This document shows, in pieces, positions 47,416 to 55,596 of a stretch of 64,000 nt of DNA (position 1 is the first letter of the stretch; the number at the start of each line of letters is the position of its first letter). The notes beneath the pieces are model-generated. The model was not told the DNA's origin and searched no databases. It saw only the letters and a list, made by a program, of their open reading frames with translations. Origin of the DNA: UBA1479 sp963976055 (GTDB taxonomy: Bacteria; Pseudomonadota; Alphaproteobacteria; Rhodospirillales; Casp-alpha2); the NCBI GenBank assembly GCA_963976055.1, contig CAXBJB010000009.1, positions 1 through 64,000 on the forward strand. Reading direction: 5' to 3'. A program made the translations under genes and the position numbers.

Positions 47416-48933
47416 TTAGCGGTTTTCGGTTCTGGTCGTGTCGCCCAAGGACCGGGCGGCGAATTTTTTCAATTGGTGACGATAGAGCACCGACAACAGC
47501 ATGCCCAAGGTCAAAAGCCAGGTCACGATGCTGATGGGGCTGTCGAACAGATAGCTCACCTCGCCCCGGCCCATGATCATGGCGCGGCGGAAATTTTCTT
47601 CCAGCATGGGGCTCAGGACAAAGCCGATCAGCAGGGGGGCGGGCATGAAGCCGTGACGGCGCAGGCCGTAGGCGGCGACGCCGACGATCAGCATGACCAG
47701 CACGTCGAAGGTGCTGTTCTTCAGGCTGTAGGAGCCGACGCAGATCAGAATGATGATGGCGGGGTAAAGCAGTCGATAGGGCACGTTAAGGAACGACACC
47801 CAAAGCCCGATCAGCGGAATGTTGATGACCAGCAGCAACAGGTTGCCGATCCAAAAACTGGCGACCAGGCCCCAGAACAACTGCGGTTCCGTGCTCATCA
47901 GCATGGGTCCCGGCACGATCCCGTGGATCATCAGGGCGCCGATCATGATGGCCATGGTCGGGGTGCCGGGAATGCCCAGCGACAGGGTCGGCACGAAGGC
48001 CGTCTGCACGGCCGCGTTGTTGGCGCTTTCCGGGGCGGCGACGCCCTCGATGGCGCCATGGCCGAATTCCTCAGGCCGGCGCGACAATTTCTTTTCATTG
48101 GCATAGGCCAGGATCGTCGCGACCGAGGGGCCGGTGCCGGGCAGGGGCCCGAAGAAGCAGCCGGAGGCCGCCCCCCGCAGCATGGGCCAGAACGACCGCT
48201 TCCACTGCATCGCACTCGGCAGCATGGATTTGAAGCTGATCTTGTGCCGGGTGTGGCGTTCCGCGCCGCCGCGGATCGACAGGATGATTTCCGACAGCCC
48301 GAACAGGCCCATGGCCACGGGCACCAAACTCAACCCGTCGATCAGGTTGTGGGAACCGAAGCTGTAGCGTTCCGCCCCGTCGTAAATGTCGAGCCCCACC
48401 GTGCCCAGAAGGGCGCCCAGGGCGACCATCACGAAGTTCTTTTTGGGATCACTGCCACCGATGGTGGCGACGGCGACGAAACAGAACACGATGATCGCGA
48501 AATATTCGACCGCGCCGAACGCCATACCGACCCTGACGATGGCCGGGGTCAGGGCGCTCAACACCAATATGCCGATGCTGCCGCCGACGAAGGACGCGAT
48601 GGTCGTCATGAACAGGGCGACCCCGGCCTCGCCCTTCTGCGCCATGGGATAGCCATCCAGGCAGGTGATGGCGTTGGATGGCGTGCCGGGCAGGTTGAGC
48701 AGGATCGACGCGGTGGAGCCGCCGTATTCGGCCCCGTAATAGACACCGGCCAGCATGACGATTCCCGTCGTCGGGTCCATGGCGAAGGTCACGGGCAGCA
48801 GCAGGGAAATGGCGGCCAGCGCCCCGATGCCGGGAATGACGCCGATGGCCGTGCCCAGGAACACCCCGGCCAGGCAGGCCAGCAGGTTCTGGGGCATCAT
48901 GGCCGTCGACAGGCCGATCAGGAAATCTTCCAT
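47416..48933 (-). CDS. tctA: Tripartite tricarboxylate transporter permease TctA
   Basis: A 505-aa integral membrane protein with about eleven or twelve helices. The TctA (DUF112) hallmarks are GVFLGTAIGVIPGIGALAAI at the start, VMLAGVYYGAEYGGSTASILLNLPG, ITCLDGYPMAQKG and FFGPLPGTGPSVATILAYANEKKLS with AIEGVAAPESANNAAVQ. It forms the large channel subunit of the TctABC secondary transporter that takes up tricarboxylates or aromatic-acid derived acids. Starts 3 bp after tctB. Confidence 0.93.
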   Translation of the reverse strand: MEDFLIGLSTAMMPQNLLACLAGVFLGTAIGVIPGIGALAAISLLLPVTFAMDPTTGIVMLAGVYYGAEYGGSTASILLNLPGTPSNAITCLDGYPMAQKGEAGVALFMTTIASFVGGSIGILVLSALTPAIVRVGMAFGAVEYFAIIVFCFVAVATIGGSDPKKNFVMVALGALLGTVGLDIYDGAERYSFGSHNLIDGLSLVPVAMGLFGLSEIILSIRGGAERHTRHKISFKSMLPSAMQWKRSFWPMLRGAASGCFFGPLPGTGPSVATILAYANEKKLSRRPEEFGHGAIEGVAAPESANNAAVQTAFVPTLSLGIPGTPTMAIMIGALMIHGIVPGPMLMSTEPQLFWGLVASFWIGNLLLLVINIPLIGLWVSFLNVPYRLLYPAIIILICVGSYSLKNSTFDVLVMLIVGVAAYGLRRHGFMPAPLLIGFVLSPMLEENFRRAMIMGRGEVSYLFDSPISIVTWLLTLGMLLSVLYRHQLKKFAARSLGDTTRTENR

Positions 48934-48936
48934 GGG

Positions 48937-49359
48937 TCAGGGCAGCCGGAACGGAGGAATTGGCAGGTTGAGGACGTAGGAGAAGATCAGCCACACGCCG
49001 ACGGCGAACACGCAGGCATGGGCGATGAAGAACGGATAACGCCGTTCCGACTGACCGGCGTAGGCGATGGCCATGGACAGCACCACCGTGGGCAGCAGGC
49101 CCACAACCTCGACCAGCAGGATGAACACGGTGACGGCGGCGGTGACGCTGAGGAACGCGCGCCGGTTCATCGGCATCGCTTCTGCGCGCGGCGAGAAGAC
49201 GAAGGAATATAGTGAAATCAAGACGATGGCACCAGACAGCATGAGCGGATAAACAGCGGAGCCGACATTGGCGAGGGTGCCGAACTTGAAATCGAGCGCG
49301 AAGTAGAAGGCCGCCGCCCCAAGGGCGGCGATGAACAGCCAGGAAAAGTCTCGCGCCAT
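48937..49359 (-). CDS. tctB: Tripartite tricarboxylate transporter TctB family protein
   Basis: A 140-aa small permease subunit with four hydrophobic helices (LFIAALGAAAFYFALDF, VYPLMLSGAIVLISLYSFVF, FLSVTAAVTVFILLVEV, FFIAHACVFAVGVWLIFSYV). Start 49359 (MARDFSWLF) is preferred over the in-frame codon at 49404 since GGAGC is correctly spaced. Sits between tctC and tctA, as is usual in the operon. Confidence 0.85.
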   Translation of the reverse strand: MARDFSWLFIAALGAAAFYFALDFKFGTLANVGSAVYPLMLSGAIVLISLYSFVFSPRAEAMPMNRRAFLSVTAAVTVFILLVEVVGLLPTVVLSMAIAYAGQSERRYPFFIAHACVFAVGVWLIFSYVLNLPIPPFRLP

Positions 49360-49410
49360 ATTTATTGCTCCGACGGATGCCATGATCCGGCGTGATTGCA
49401 TCATACCCGA

Positions 49411-49467
49411 ACCCGCATCAACAAGGCCGCCGCGTCCAGAGATAGCGCGGCCGCCCTGTTGACGGGT
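49411..49467 (-). terminator. Intra-operon hairpin after tctC
   Basis: CAACAAGGCCGCCGCG (49419-49434) pairs, with two mismatches, with 49446-49461; ACCCG/CGGGT at 49411-49415 and 49463-49467 extends the stem. It lies between tctC and tctB and lacks a U-run. Confidence 0.6.
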
Positions 49468-49471
49468 CAGA

Positions 49472-50458
49472 TCATTTTTTCTTCTTGAAGACCGGATTGT
49501 CGAGGACGCCGGCCCACCATTTCAGCTGCTCCTGCATATAGGCGCCGAACTGTTCCGGGGAATCCGAAATCTCGATCTCCGATCCGATGCCCTTGAGGCG
49601 CTCCAGCACCTTGGCCGATGTCTTGGCGGACTGCATCGCAGCGAACAGCTTGTCGACGGCGTCCTTGGGCGCACCGGCAGGGGCCAGCAGGCCGAACCAG
49701 GACCCCATCTCCATGCCGGTCATGCCGGCTTCGGCCGTGGTCGGGACGTCCGGCAGCAGGGCCGAGCGCTTGGCCGCACCCAGCGCCAGCGGCCGCAGGG
49801 CCCCGGATTGCACATGCGGCAGAATCTTCGGGATATTGTTCATGTAGACCTGGATGCGGCCCGCGACGGCGTCGTTAAGGGCCGGGCCGGCGCCCTTGTA
49901 GGGCACGTGGGTCAGCTTCGATCCGGTCTTCTGGTTGTACAATTCGCCCGCGACATGTGCCAGGGTGCCGATCCCGCCGGAGGCGAAGTTGTACTGTTCC
50001 TTGCCCGCGGACGTCAGGGCGATCAGTTCCTTCAGGGTCTTGGCCGGGACCGAGGGGTGAACGACCATCAGAAGCGACGACACCACGCCAGCGCTGATCG
50101 GCTGGAAATCCTTGATCGGGTCGTACTTGATTTTGCGCAGGTTCGGGTTGATGGAGTGCGAGCCCGCCGTGGCGAACAGCAGAGTATAGCCGTCGGGCTT
50201 GGCGCCCGCGACCAGGGCGGCGCCGATGGTGCCGCCGCCGCCGCCGCGGTTTTCGACGACGACCGGGCCGCCGAGTGCTTCCTGAAGGTGGTCCGCGAAG
50301 ATGCGGGCGATGACGTCCGTGTTGCCGCCGGCCTTGTAGGGGACGACGATCTTCACGGCCTGTTCGGGAAACCCGGCCCGGGCCGCCGGGATGGCGGCAA
50401 GGGCAACGGCGGATGCGATGACGGCGGTTCTGGCGTATTTAAGAAAATTCGTAAGCAT
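49472..50458 (-). CDS. tctC: Tripartite tricarboxylate transporter substrate-binding protein (TctC/Bug family)
   Basis: A 328-aa periplasmic protein with a Sec signal peptide (TAVIASAVALAAIPAARA, cleavage before GFPEQ). The Bug family motifs IVVPYKAGGNTDVIAR, VVVENRGGGGGTIGAALVA, PDGYTLLFATAGSH and YNFASGGIGTLAHVAGE are all present. It would capture the organic acid and deliver it to TctAB. Divergent from a LysR gene with two HTH domains, which is the probable regulator. Confidence 0.92.
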   Translation of the reverse strand: MLTNFLKYARTAVIASAVALAAIPAARAGFPEQAVKIVVPYKAGGNTDVIARIFADHLQEALGGPVVVENRGGGGGTIGAALVAGAKPDGYTLLFATAGSHSINPNLRKIKYDPIKDFQPISAGVVSSLLMVVHPSVPAKTLKELIALTSAGKEQYNFASGGIGTLAHVAGELYNQKTGSKLTHVPYKGAGPALNDAVAGRIQVYMNNIPKILPHVQSGALRPLALGAAKRSALLPDVPTTAEAGMTGMEMGSWFGLLAPAGAPKDAVDKLFAAMQSAKTSAKVLERLKGIGSEIEISDSPEQFGAYMQEQLKWWAGVLDNPVFKKKK

Positions 50459-50514
50459 TGTAATCCTCCCAATTTTGACAAGAACGAAGCACGCCGGGCC
50501 GCCAGCCCCTATTT

Positions 50515-50542
50515 CAAATTCTCTATATGGGGGTCGAATTTG
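50515..50542. promoter_or_regulatory. Inverted repeat CAAATTC-N14-GAATTTG between tctC and the LysR gene
   Basis: Exact 7-bp arms at 50515-50521 and 50536-50542 in an AT-rich stretch of an otherwise GC-rich region, about 60-90 bp from both start codons. A LysR operator is likely in such a divergent arrangement. Confidence 0.5.
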
Positions 50543-50601
50543 TTTATATTGGCCGGCTTCCCGGGCGTTAAGGCAGGCGCCGCGGCTTCAAGGATGAATG
50601 C

Positions 50602-51834
50602 GTGCAGAACAGCTCAGAAAAGAATTTTTCCCTCAGCCACTTGGCCACGTTCGCGGCCGTGCTGACCCATGGCCGTATCGCCGCGGCGGGGGAGCAATTG
50701 CGCCGCAGCCCGTCCGCCGTGTCCCGGTCCTTGGGCATTCTGGAGGAAAAATTCGGCCGTCCGCTGCTGACCCGCGCCCAGGACGGCATGTCGCCGACGC
50801 CGGTGGGCGATCTGGTGGCCGAACGCTGCGGCATCATCCAGGCGGAACTGGCCGATCTGCACGACATGCTGGCGACGGGACATGACGTCGGCGTGCATGA
50901 AAACGCATCCCTGTTCCACATGCATGTCGACATGTCGCGCCTCCGCGCCCTGGTCGCCGTGCATGATTTCGGCTCCGTCAAGCGGGCCTGCCATGTCCTC
51001 GGCGTGTCACAGCCGGCGATCTCGACCTCGATCCGCCATCTTGAGGCGGACCTGGGCGTAGCCCTGTTCTCGCGCACGCCCACGGGCATGATCCCGACCC
51101 CGGCGGGGGTGTCCAGCGCGCTGTGCTTCAAGCGCGTGCTGTCGGAATTGCGCAAGATGGCGGACGACGTCGAATCCTTCGAAGGCACGTCGTCGGGTCT
51201 GGTCTGCGTCGGCGGCCTGGCCTATTCGCGGAACGCCCTGCTGCCCGAGGCGATCACGCGGGTTCTGGCCCAGCACCCACAAGTCCTGGTGCGCACGGTC
51301 GAAGGGCCGATCGACTCGCTGATTTCCGGGATGCATGCGGGCGAAATCGACGTGCTGATTTGTGCCGAGCCCAACAAGGCGCTGCTGGAAAGCGTGGCGG
51401 TCGAGCCCATCGTGCGCGACCCCATGGGCCTATTCGTATCGGCGGGCCATCCCCTGGCCGGGCGCAAGGGGTTATCGGCGGACGAACTACTGCGCTATCC
51501 ATTCATCCTGCCGCCGCTGGGCAGCGTCACCCGAGCCCTATTGGACAAGGTATTTACGAAAACGGTCGGGCGCCCGCCCGAGGGTGCTGTGGAAACCAGC
51601 TCCAACGCCGTGATCCGCTACCTCTTGCTCAATTCAGAACAGATTTCCTTCCGCTCCAGGATCGAGTTCAGCGCGGAAGAACTGGCGGGCCGGATCGTGC
51701 CGCTCGACCTGGGCTTTGCCCTGCCGGAACGCACGATCTGCCTGCTGCAACGCTGCGGCGTGCGCCAGACCGCCGCCGTGAACGACTTCCTGAGCATCGT
51801 CCGCGAGGTTGCCGCCGCGGGCGGGGAACGGTGA
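50602..51834 (+). CDS. LysR-type regulator with two tandem HTH domains
   Basis: At 410 aa this is about 100 residues longer than a normal LysR protein. Two winged HTH domains follow each other: residues about 10-75 (LSHLATFAAVLTHGRIAAAG, SPSAVSRSLGILEEKFGRPL) and about 112-175 (MSRLRALVAVHDFGSVKRAC, SQPAISTSIRHLEADLGVAL), joined by a linker with HDMLATGHDVGVHEN. A full effector domain follows (VCVGGLAYSRNALLPEAITR, LFVSAGHPLAGRKGL, GRPPEGAVETSSNAVIRYLL). It is divergent from tctC and probably controls the tct/lig cluster. Confidence 0.88.
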   Translation: MQNSSEKNFSLSHLATFAAVLTHGRIAAAGEQLRRSPSAVSRSLGILEEKFGRPLLTRAQDGMSPTPVGDLVAERCGIIQAELADLHDMLATGHDVGVHENASLFHMHVDMSRLRALVAVHDFGSVKRACHVLGVSQPAISTSIRHLEADLGVALFSRTPTGMIPTPAGVSSALCFKRVLSELRKMADDVESFEGTSSGLVCVGGLAYSRNALLPEAITRVLAQHPQVLVRTVEGPIDSLISGMHAGEIDVLICAEPNKALLESVAVEPIVRDPMGLFVSAGHPLAGRKGLSADELLRYPFILPPLGSVTRALLDKVFTKTVGRPPEGAVETSSNAVIRYLLLNSEQISFRSRIEFSAEELAGRIVPLDLGFALPERTICLLQRCGVRQTAAVNDFLSIVREVAAAGGER

Positions 51835-51837
51835 GCC

Positions 51838-52653
51838 CTATTCCCCGGTAAAGCCCGGCTTGCGCTTTTCAGTGAAGGCGGTGACGCCTTCGTAGAAGTC
51901 GCCGGTCCGGGTATTGCGGATGAAGGCGGCTTTTTCCGCGTCCAGCTGTTCGGCGAGGCTGTTATGGAACGAGGCGTTAAGCAGCGCCTTGGCTTCTGCG
52001 TTGGCGTGACCGGCGGCTTTCGCCAGCCGGGCGGCGAGCTTGTCCGTCTCGCCTTCCAGGTCGGCCGCCGGAACGATCCGGTTGACCATGCCCCAATCAA
52101 GCGCGTCCTGGGCCGTGAAACGGTCGCCCAGCAGCGCGATCTCCATGGCCTTCTTCAGGCCCACGGTGCGCGGCAGGGCATAGGTCGAGCCACCGTCGGG
52201 GCTGGTCCCGATGTGGCAATAGGCCAGGGTGAAGAACGCATCGTCCGATACCAGGGCCAGGTCGCAGGCCAGCATCAGGCTGACTCCCGCACCCGCGGCC
52301 GCACCCCGGACCGAGGCGATGATCGGTTGCGGCATGGCGCGCATGTTTTCGATGGTCGCATGGACGCGCGACAGGCGGGCGTCGAACTGTTCGGCCGTCT
52401 TGTCGCGGTCCGGCTCCTCGTCCAGCATGGTCTTGAAGGCCTTCACGTCGCCCCCGGCCATGAAGTGGTCGCCCTGTCCGCGCATGATCACGACGCGCAC
52501 GTCCTTGCTTGCGCGCAACTGGTCGGTGATCTCCTTGAGGGCCTTCATCACGTCGATGGTGATCGCGTTCAGCGCCTGCGGTCGATTGAAGGTGACGCGG
52601 CAGATACCGTCTTGGACGTCGGTCAAAACCGTGTCGTTGGGTGAGGTGATCAT
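51838..52653 (-). CDS. Enoyl-CoA hydratase/isomerase family protein (PaaG-like)
   Basis: A 271-aa crotonase-fold enzyme. ICRVTFNRPQALNAITIDV at the start, GDHFMAGGDVKAFKTML, VRGAAAGAGVSLMLACDLAL (oxyanion-hole glycines) and the PaaG-like CHIGTSPDGGSTYALPRTVG with catalytic Asp in SPDGG. Start 52653 (MITSPNDTV). It is convergent with the LysR gene (overlap of a few bases only by stop context) and downstream of the GNAT gene on the same strand. Isomerase or hydratase activity cannot be told apart. Confidence 0.9.
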   Translation of the reverse strand: MITSPNDTVLTDVQDGICRVTFNRPQALNAITIDVMKALKEITDQLRASKDVRVVIMRGQGDHFMAGGDVKAFKTMLDEEPDRDKTAEQFDARLSRVHATIENMRAMPQPIIASVRGAAAGAGVSLMLACDLALVSDDAFFTLAYCHIGTSPDGGSTYALPRTVGLKKAMEIALLGDRFTAQDALDWGMVNRIVPAADLEGETDKLAARLAKAAGHANAEAKALLNASFHNSLAEQLDAEKAAFIRNTRTGDFYEGVTAFTEKRKPGFTGE

Positions 52654-52678
52654 GGGGGGCTCCCTGGTTTTTCGTTGT

Positions 52679-53140
52679 CTAAAGGTCGTGCCGGTATACG
52701 ACGAAGCCGGACTTGGCGGCGACCTTGTCATACAGCGTCATGGCCGTCGTGTTGGTTTCGTGGGTCTGCCAATAGACGCGGGGCGATCCGGCGGCGCGGG
52801 CGCGCTCATACACGGCCTCGATCAACGCCCGGCCGACGCCCTTGCCGCGCAGATCTCTGTCCGTGAACAAGTCCTGCAAGTAGCAGGTCGGCCCGCGCAT
52901 CACCGTGTTGCGGTGATAGATGTAGTGGACTAGGCCGACCAGCCGGCCGCCGTGTTCGGCGACCAGGCAATGCATGGGCTCATAGGCGTCGAAGAAACGA
53001 TCCCAAGTCAGGCGGGTGATCTCGTCGGGCACGGCGGTCGGACCCTTGCGTTCATAAAACGCGTTGTAGCCGGCCCACAGATGGGACCAGGCGTCGAAAT
53101 CTTCGCGCGTCGGCGCGCGGACGGTGACGTCTTGGGGCAT
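52679..53140 (-). CDS. GNAT family N-acetyltransferase
   Basis: A 153-aa acetyltransferase. VTVRAPTREDFDAW is the N-terminal strand-helix; CYLQDLFTDRDLRGKGVGRALIEAVYERA contains the R-G-K-G-V-G acetyl-CoA loop; the final part VYWQTHETNTTAMTLYDKVA is typical. Start 53140 (MPQDVTVRAP). Substrate unknown; located just upstream of the enoyl-CoA hydratase-like gene. Confidence 0.9.
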   Translation of the reverse strand: MPQDVTVRAPTREDFDAWSHLWAGYNAFYERKGPTAVPDEITRLTWDRFFDAYEPMHCLVAEHGGRLVGLVHYIYHRNTVMRGPTCYLQDLFTDRDLRGKGVGRALIEAVYERARAAGSPRVYWQTHETNTTAMTLYDKVAAKSGFVVYRHDL

Positions 53141-53235
53141 GGTTGGAATCCAAAGCGGCTTGCGGTTGCGGGGCGTCTGTGGCGAGATTAACCGAACCGT
53201 TGCTTGCCACAAACCCACGAAACAAGGAATCCGCC

Positions 53236-53952
53236 ATGGCCGCTCCCGATGTGAAGGTGATCTTTTTCGACGTGTTCGGCACCGTCACCAATTGGCGCAC
53301 CAGCCTGTTATGCCTGCTGGCCGACTTTGGCGACCGGGAGGGGATCGACGCCGACTGGCCGGGCTTCCTCGCCGCCTGGAAAGCCGGATACCGCCCGGCC
53401 ATGGATGCCGTGATCTCGGGGGAACGGCCCTATTTCAACCTGGATGAAATGTATCTGGAGCGCATGAACCAGGTGATCGGCGATTTCGGCCTGGAGGACC
53501 TCACGGAAGCGCAGAAGCAGGACATCCTGCATCTGTGGTTGAAGATCGACCCCTGGCCCGACGCGGTCGAGGGGCTGACCCGGTTGGCCCGGAAGTACAC
53601 CCTGGTGACTTTGTCCAACGGCTCCTTCGCCTGGTTGACGGCCATCGCCAAGCACGGCGGCCTGCCGTTCGACGCGATCCTGACGGCGGAAAACGCCCAG
53701 GTCTACAAGCCGCACCCGCGCGCCTATCTGACGGCCATCGAACTGATGGGCATGAAGGCGACGCCGGAACACTGCATGCTGACGGCCTGCCACAACTATG
53801 ACCTCGCGGCCGCACGCGGCCACGGCATGAAGACGGCCTTCCTGCCGCGCAAGGAATACGGCCCGGACCAGGAAGTCGATCAGGCGGCGGAAAGCGACTG
53901 GGACGTGGTGGCCAAGGACCTGATCGGTGTGGCCGAGGCGATGGGGTGTTAG
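53236..53952 (+). CDS. HAD-family hydrolase, (S)-2-haloacid dehalogenase type
   Basis: A 238-aa HAD protein. Nucleophile motif VIFFDVFGTVTNWR; motif II TLVTLSNGSFAWL; motif III KPHPRAYLTAIELMG; then HNYDLAAARGHGMKTAFLPR, as in type II haloacid dehalogenases (L-DEX-like). Start 53236 (MAAPDVKVIFFD) is chosen over an in-frame 53143. Divergent from the GNAT gene. Actual substrate may be a phosphate ester or halogenated acid. Confidence 0.88.
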   Translation: MAAPDVKVIFFDVFGTVTNWRTSLLCLLADFGDREGIDADWPGFLAAWKAGYRPAMDAVISGERPYFNLDEMYLERMNQVIGDFGLEDLTEAQKQDILHLWLKIDPWPDAVEGLTRLARKYTLVTLSNGSFAWLTAIAKHGGLPFDAILTAENAQVYKPHPRAYLTAIELMGMKATPEHCMLTACHNYDLAAARGHGMKTAFLPRKEYGPDQEVDQAAESDWDVVAKDLIGVAEAMGC

Positions 53953-53977
53953 GCGCCGTTTGCTGCGCGGCAATCGA

Positions 53978-54018
53978 TTGACCGAGATCAAGGCCGGCTG
54001 GCGGTAAATCGCGATACT
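53978..54018 (+). promoter_or_regulatory. FNR-type box upstream of the 54056 gene
   Basis: TTGACCGAGATCAA (53978-53991) matches TTGAC-N4-ATCAA. GATACT (54013-54018) starts 28 bp from the box centre, as a class II -10. Confidence 0.68.
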
Positions 54019-54055
54019 GAGGCTTGTCTCGTCATGCCCCCAAGGAGGCTGCCTC

Positions 54056-54619
54056 ATGTCAAACGAAGATCAATCGGCGTTTTCCCGAGAAGCGGTTGGC
54101 GTTTTTGAAACCGCCGAATCTCTGCAGGACGCCATCGACGAGTTGCTGAGTTCCGGATTCGATCGGGTTGAAATCAGTCTCCTCGCGGGCGAAGACGCGG
54201 TACAGGAAAAGCTGGGGCATATCTATGAAGCGACCGCCTCCGCCGAGGATGACCTTGATGCGCCGCGCACGGCCTATGTATCGCCGGAAAGTTTCGGCGA
54301 CGCGGAAGGCGGCGTGATCGGAATCTTGACCTATATCCCGGCGACCCTGGCGGCGGGCGCGATCGTCGCCTCCGGGGGAACGATTGCCGCCGCCGCCGCC
54401 GCGACGGCGATCGCGGGCGGCGCCGGTGCGATGATCGGCGTCCTTCTTGCGGCAGGTATCGGCGAAAGCCACGCCAAGTTTCTGCGCGATCAGATGGAAC
54501 GCGGCGGCCTGCTGCTATGGGTATTGACCGCGACCGAGGAAAAGGAAGCCCGGGCGGTGGAAATCCTCGGCAAGCATTCCGCCCATGACGTCCACATCCA
54601 CGGGGTCAGAAAACACTAA
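54056..54619 (+). CDS. Hypothetical protein with Gly/Ala-rich membrane segment (DUF1269-like)
   Basis: A 187-aa protein: an N-terminal alpha/beta segment (AVGVFETAESLQDAIDELL, GFDRVEISLLAGED) like general-stress/DUF1269 proteins, a long Gly/Ala-rich hydrophobic pair of helices (TYIPATLAAGAIVASGGTI, AIAGGAGAMIGVLLAAGIG) and a C-terminal strand region ending VHIHGVRKH. It is probably a membrane-linked stress protein. GGAGG lies upstream of ATG 54056. Preceded by a FNR-type promoter, which suggests induction at low oxygen or another Crp/Fnr signal. Confidence 0.7.
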   Translation: MSNEDQSAFSREAVGVFETAESLQDAIDELLSSGFDRVEISLLAGEDAVQEKLGHIYEATASAEDDLDAPRTAYVSPESFGDAEGGVIGILTYIPATLAAGAIVASGGTIAAAAAATAIAGGAGAMIGVLLAAGIGESHAKFLRDQMERGGLLLWVLTATEEKEARAVEILGKHSAHDVHIHGVRKH

Positions 54620-54634
54620 CGCCGAGCACGCGGC

Positions 54635-55546
54635 TTACTTGCCGTATTCGGGCACAACCGTCCGCGCGACCGAGGCGTCCAGCGCCTCGTAATCGTAATA
54701 GGCCAGGGTGTCGTACTGTTCGGCGCGGCTCATCACCTTGTCCATGAAGCCTTCGGTGCCGTCGTGGTCGCGCATATGGCCGTACAGGTCCTGGAACAGC
54801 TTGGCGGCGGCGCGGATCGAGGTCGCCGGCCAGATCACGATGTCGAAGCCCATGTCCTGGAACTGCTGACCCGTGAAGAAGGGGGTGCGGCCGTATTCGG
54901 TCATGTTGGCCATCTTCTTTCCGGGCACCCGCTTGGCGAATTCCACGTGGTCCTCTGCCGACGGCAGGCCGTCGGGGAAGGTCACGTCGGCGCCGGCCTC
55001 GCGGTACAGGTTGGCGCGCTTGATGGCGGCGTCCAGGCCTTCGACCCCGGCGGCGTCGGTGCGCGCGATGATGACCAGATGCGAGGACGCGGCCTTAGCG
55101 GCGGCGATCTTGGCGGCGGCTTCTTCGGGTTCGACCAGGCGCTTGTCGTTCAGATGGCCGCATTTCTTCGGCAGCAACTGGTCTTCGATATGCACGGCGC
55201 CGGCGCCGGACAGTTCCAGTTCCTTGACCACGCGCATGGCGTTCAACACGCCGCCGTAGCCCGTGTCGCCGTCGACGATCAGCGGCAGGTCCGTGGTTCG
55301 CGACACGCTGCGCACGACGTTGCACATTTCGTCGAGCGTCATGATGCCCAGGTCGGGCAGGCCCAGCGAGGCGGTGACGGCGCCGCCCGAGATATACAGC
55401 GTCTCGAACCCCGCCTGCTTGGCGATCATGCCGGCGAAGGCGTTGTGCGCGCCGGGCACGCGCAGGATTTCGTCGCGGTCCAAAAGCTCGCGTAGCCGTT
55501 CGCCCGCAGGGCGTTTGTCGCGTCCGTTGCCTTCAAGCCAGGTCAT
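54635..55546 (-). CDS. Isocitrate lyase/PEP mutase family protein (methylisocitrate lyase-like)
   Basis: A 303-aa ICL/PEPM TIM-barrel enzyme. PGAHNAFAGMIAKQAGFETLYISGGAV, LIVDGDTGYGGVLNAMRV, AVHIEDQLLPKKCGHLNDKR (the KKCGH motif of lyases such as PrpB), VIIARTDAAGVEGLDAAI and AKLFQDLYGHMRDHDG identify the family. PrpB-type methylisocitrate or related 2-methylmalate/oxaloacetate lyase reactions are possible. Start 55546 (MTWLEGNGRDKRP); the in-frame 55693 codon is rejected. A TGTATACA operator is 50 bp upstream. Confidence 0.9.
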   Translation of the reverse strand: MTWLEGNGRDKRPAGERLRELLDRDEILRVPGAHNAFAGMIAKQAGFETLYISGGAVTASLGLPDLGIMTLDEMCNVVRSVSRTTDLPLIVDGDTGYGGVLNAMRVVKELELSGAGAVHIEDQLLPKKCGHLNDKRLVEPEEAAAKIAAAKAASSHLVIIARTDAAGVEGLDAAIKRANLYREAGADVTFPDGLPSAEDHVEFAKRVPGKKMANMTEYGRTPFFTGQQFQDMGFDIVIWPATSIRAAAKLFQDLYGHMRDHDGTEGFMDKVMSRAEQYDTLAYYDYEALDASVARTVVPEYGK

Positions 55547-55596
55547 GGGGATATCCTCCGTCAAATGTGGGCGTCGTTTGTGAGCCATCTGCGTAA

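Noticed and set aside
52681..52700. GTATAC within the GNAT gene as a sixth operator
   Set aside because: It lacks the flanking TG..CA symmetry and lies within a coding sequence near its 3' end.
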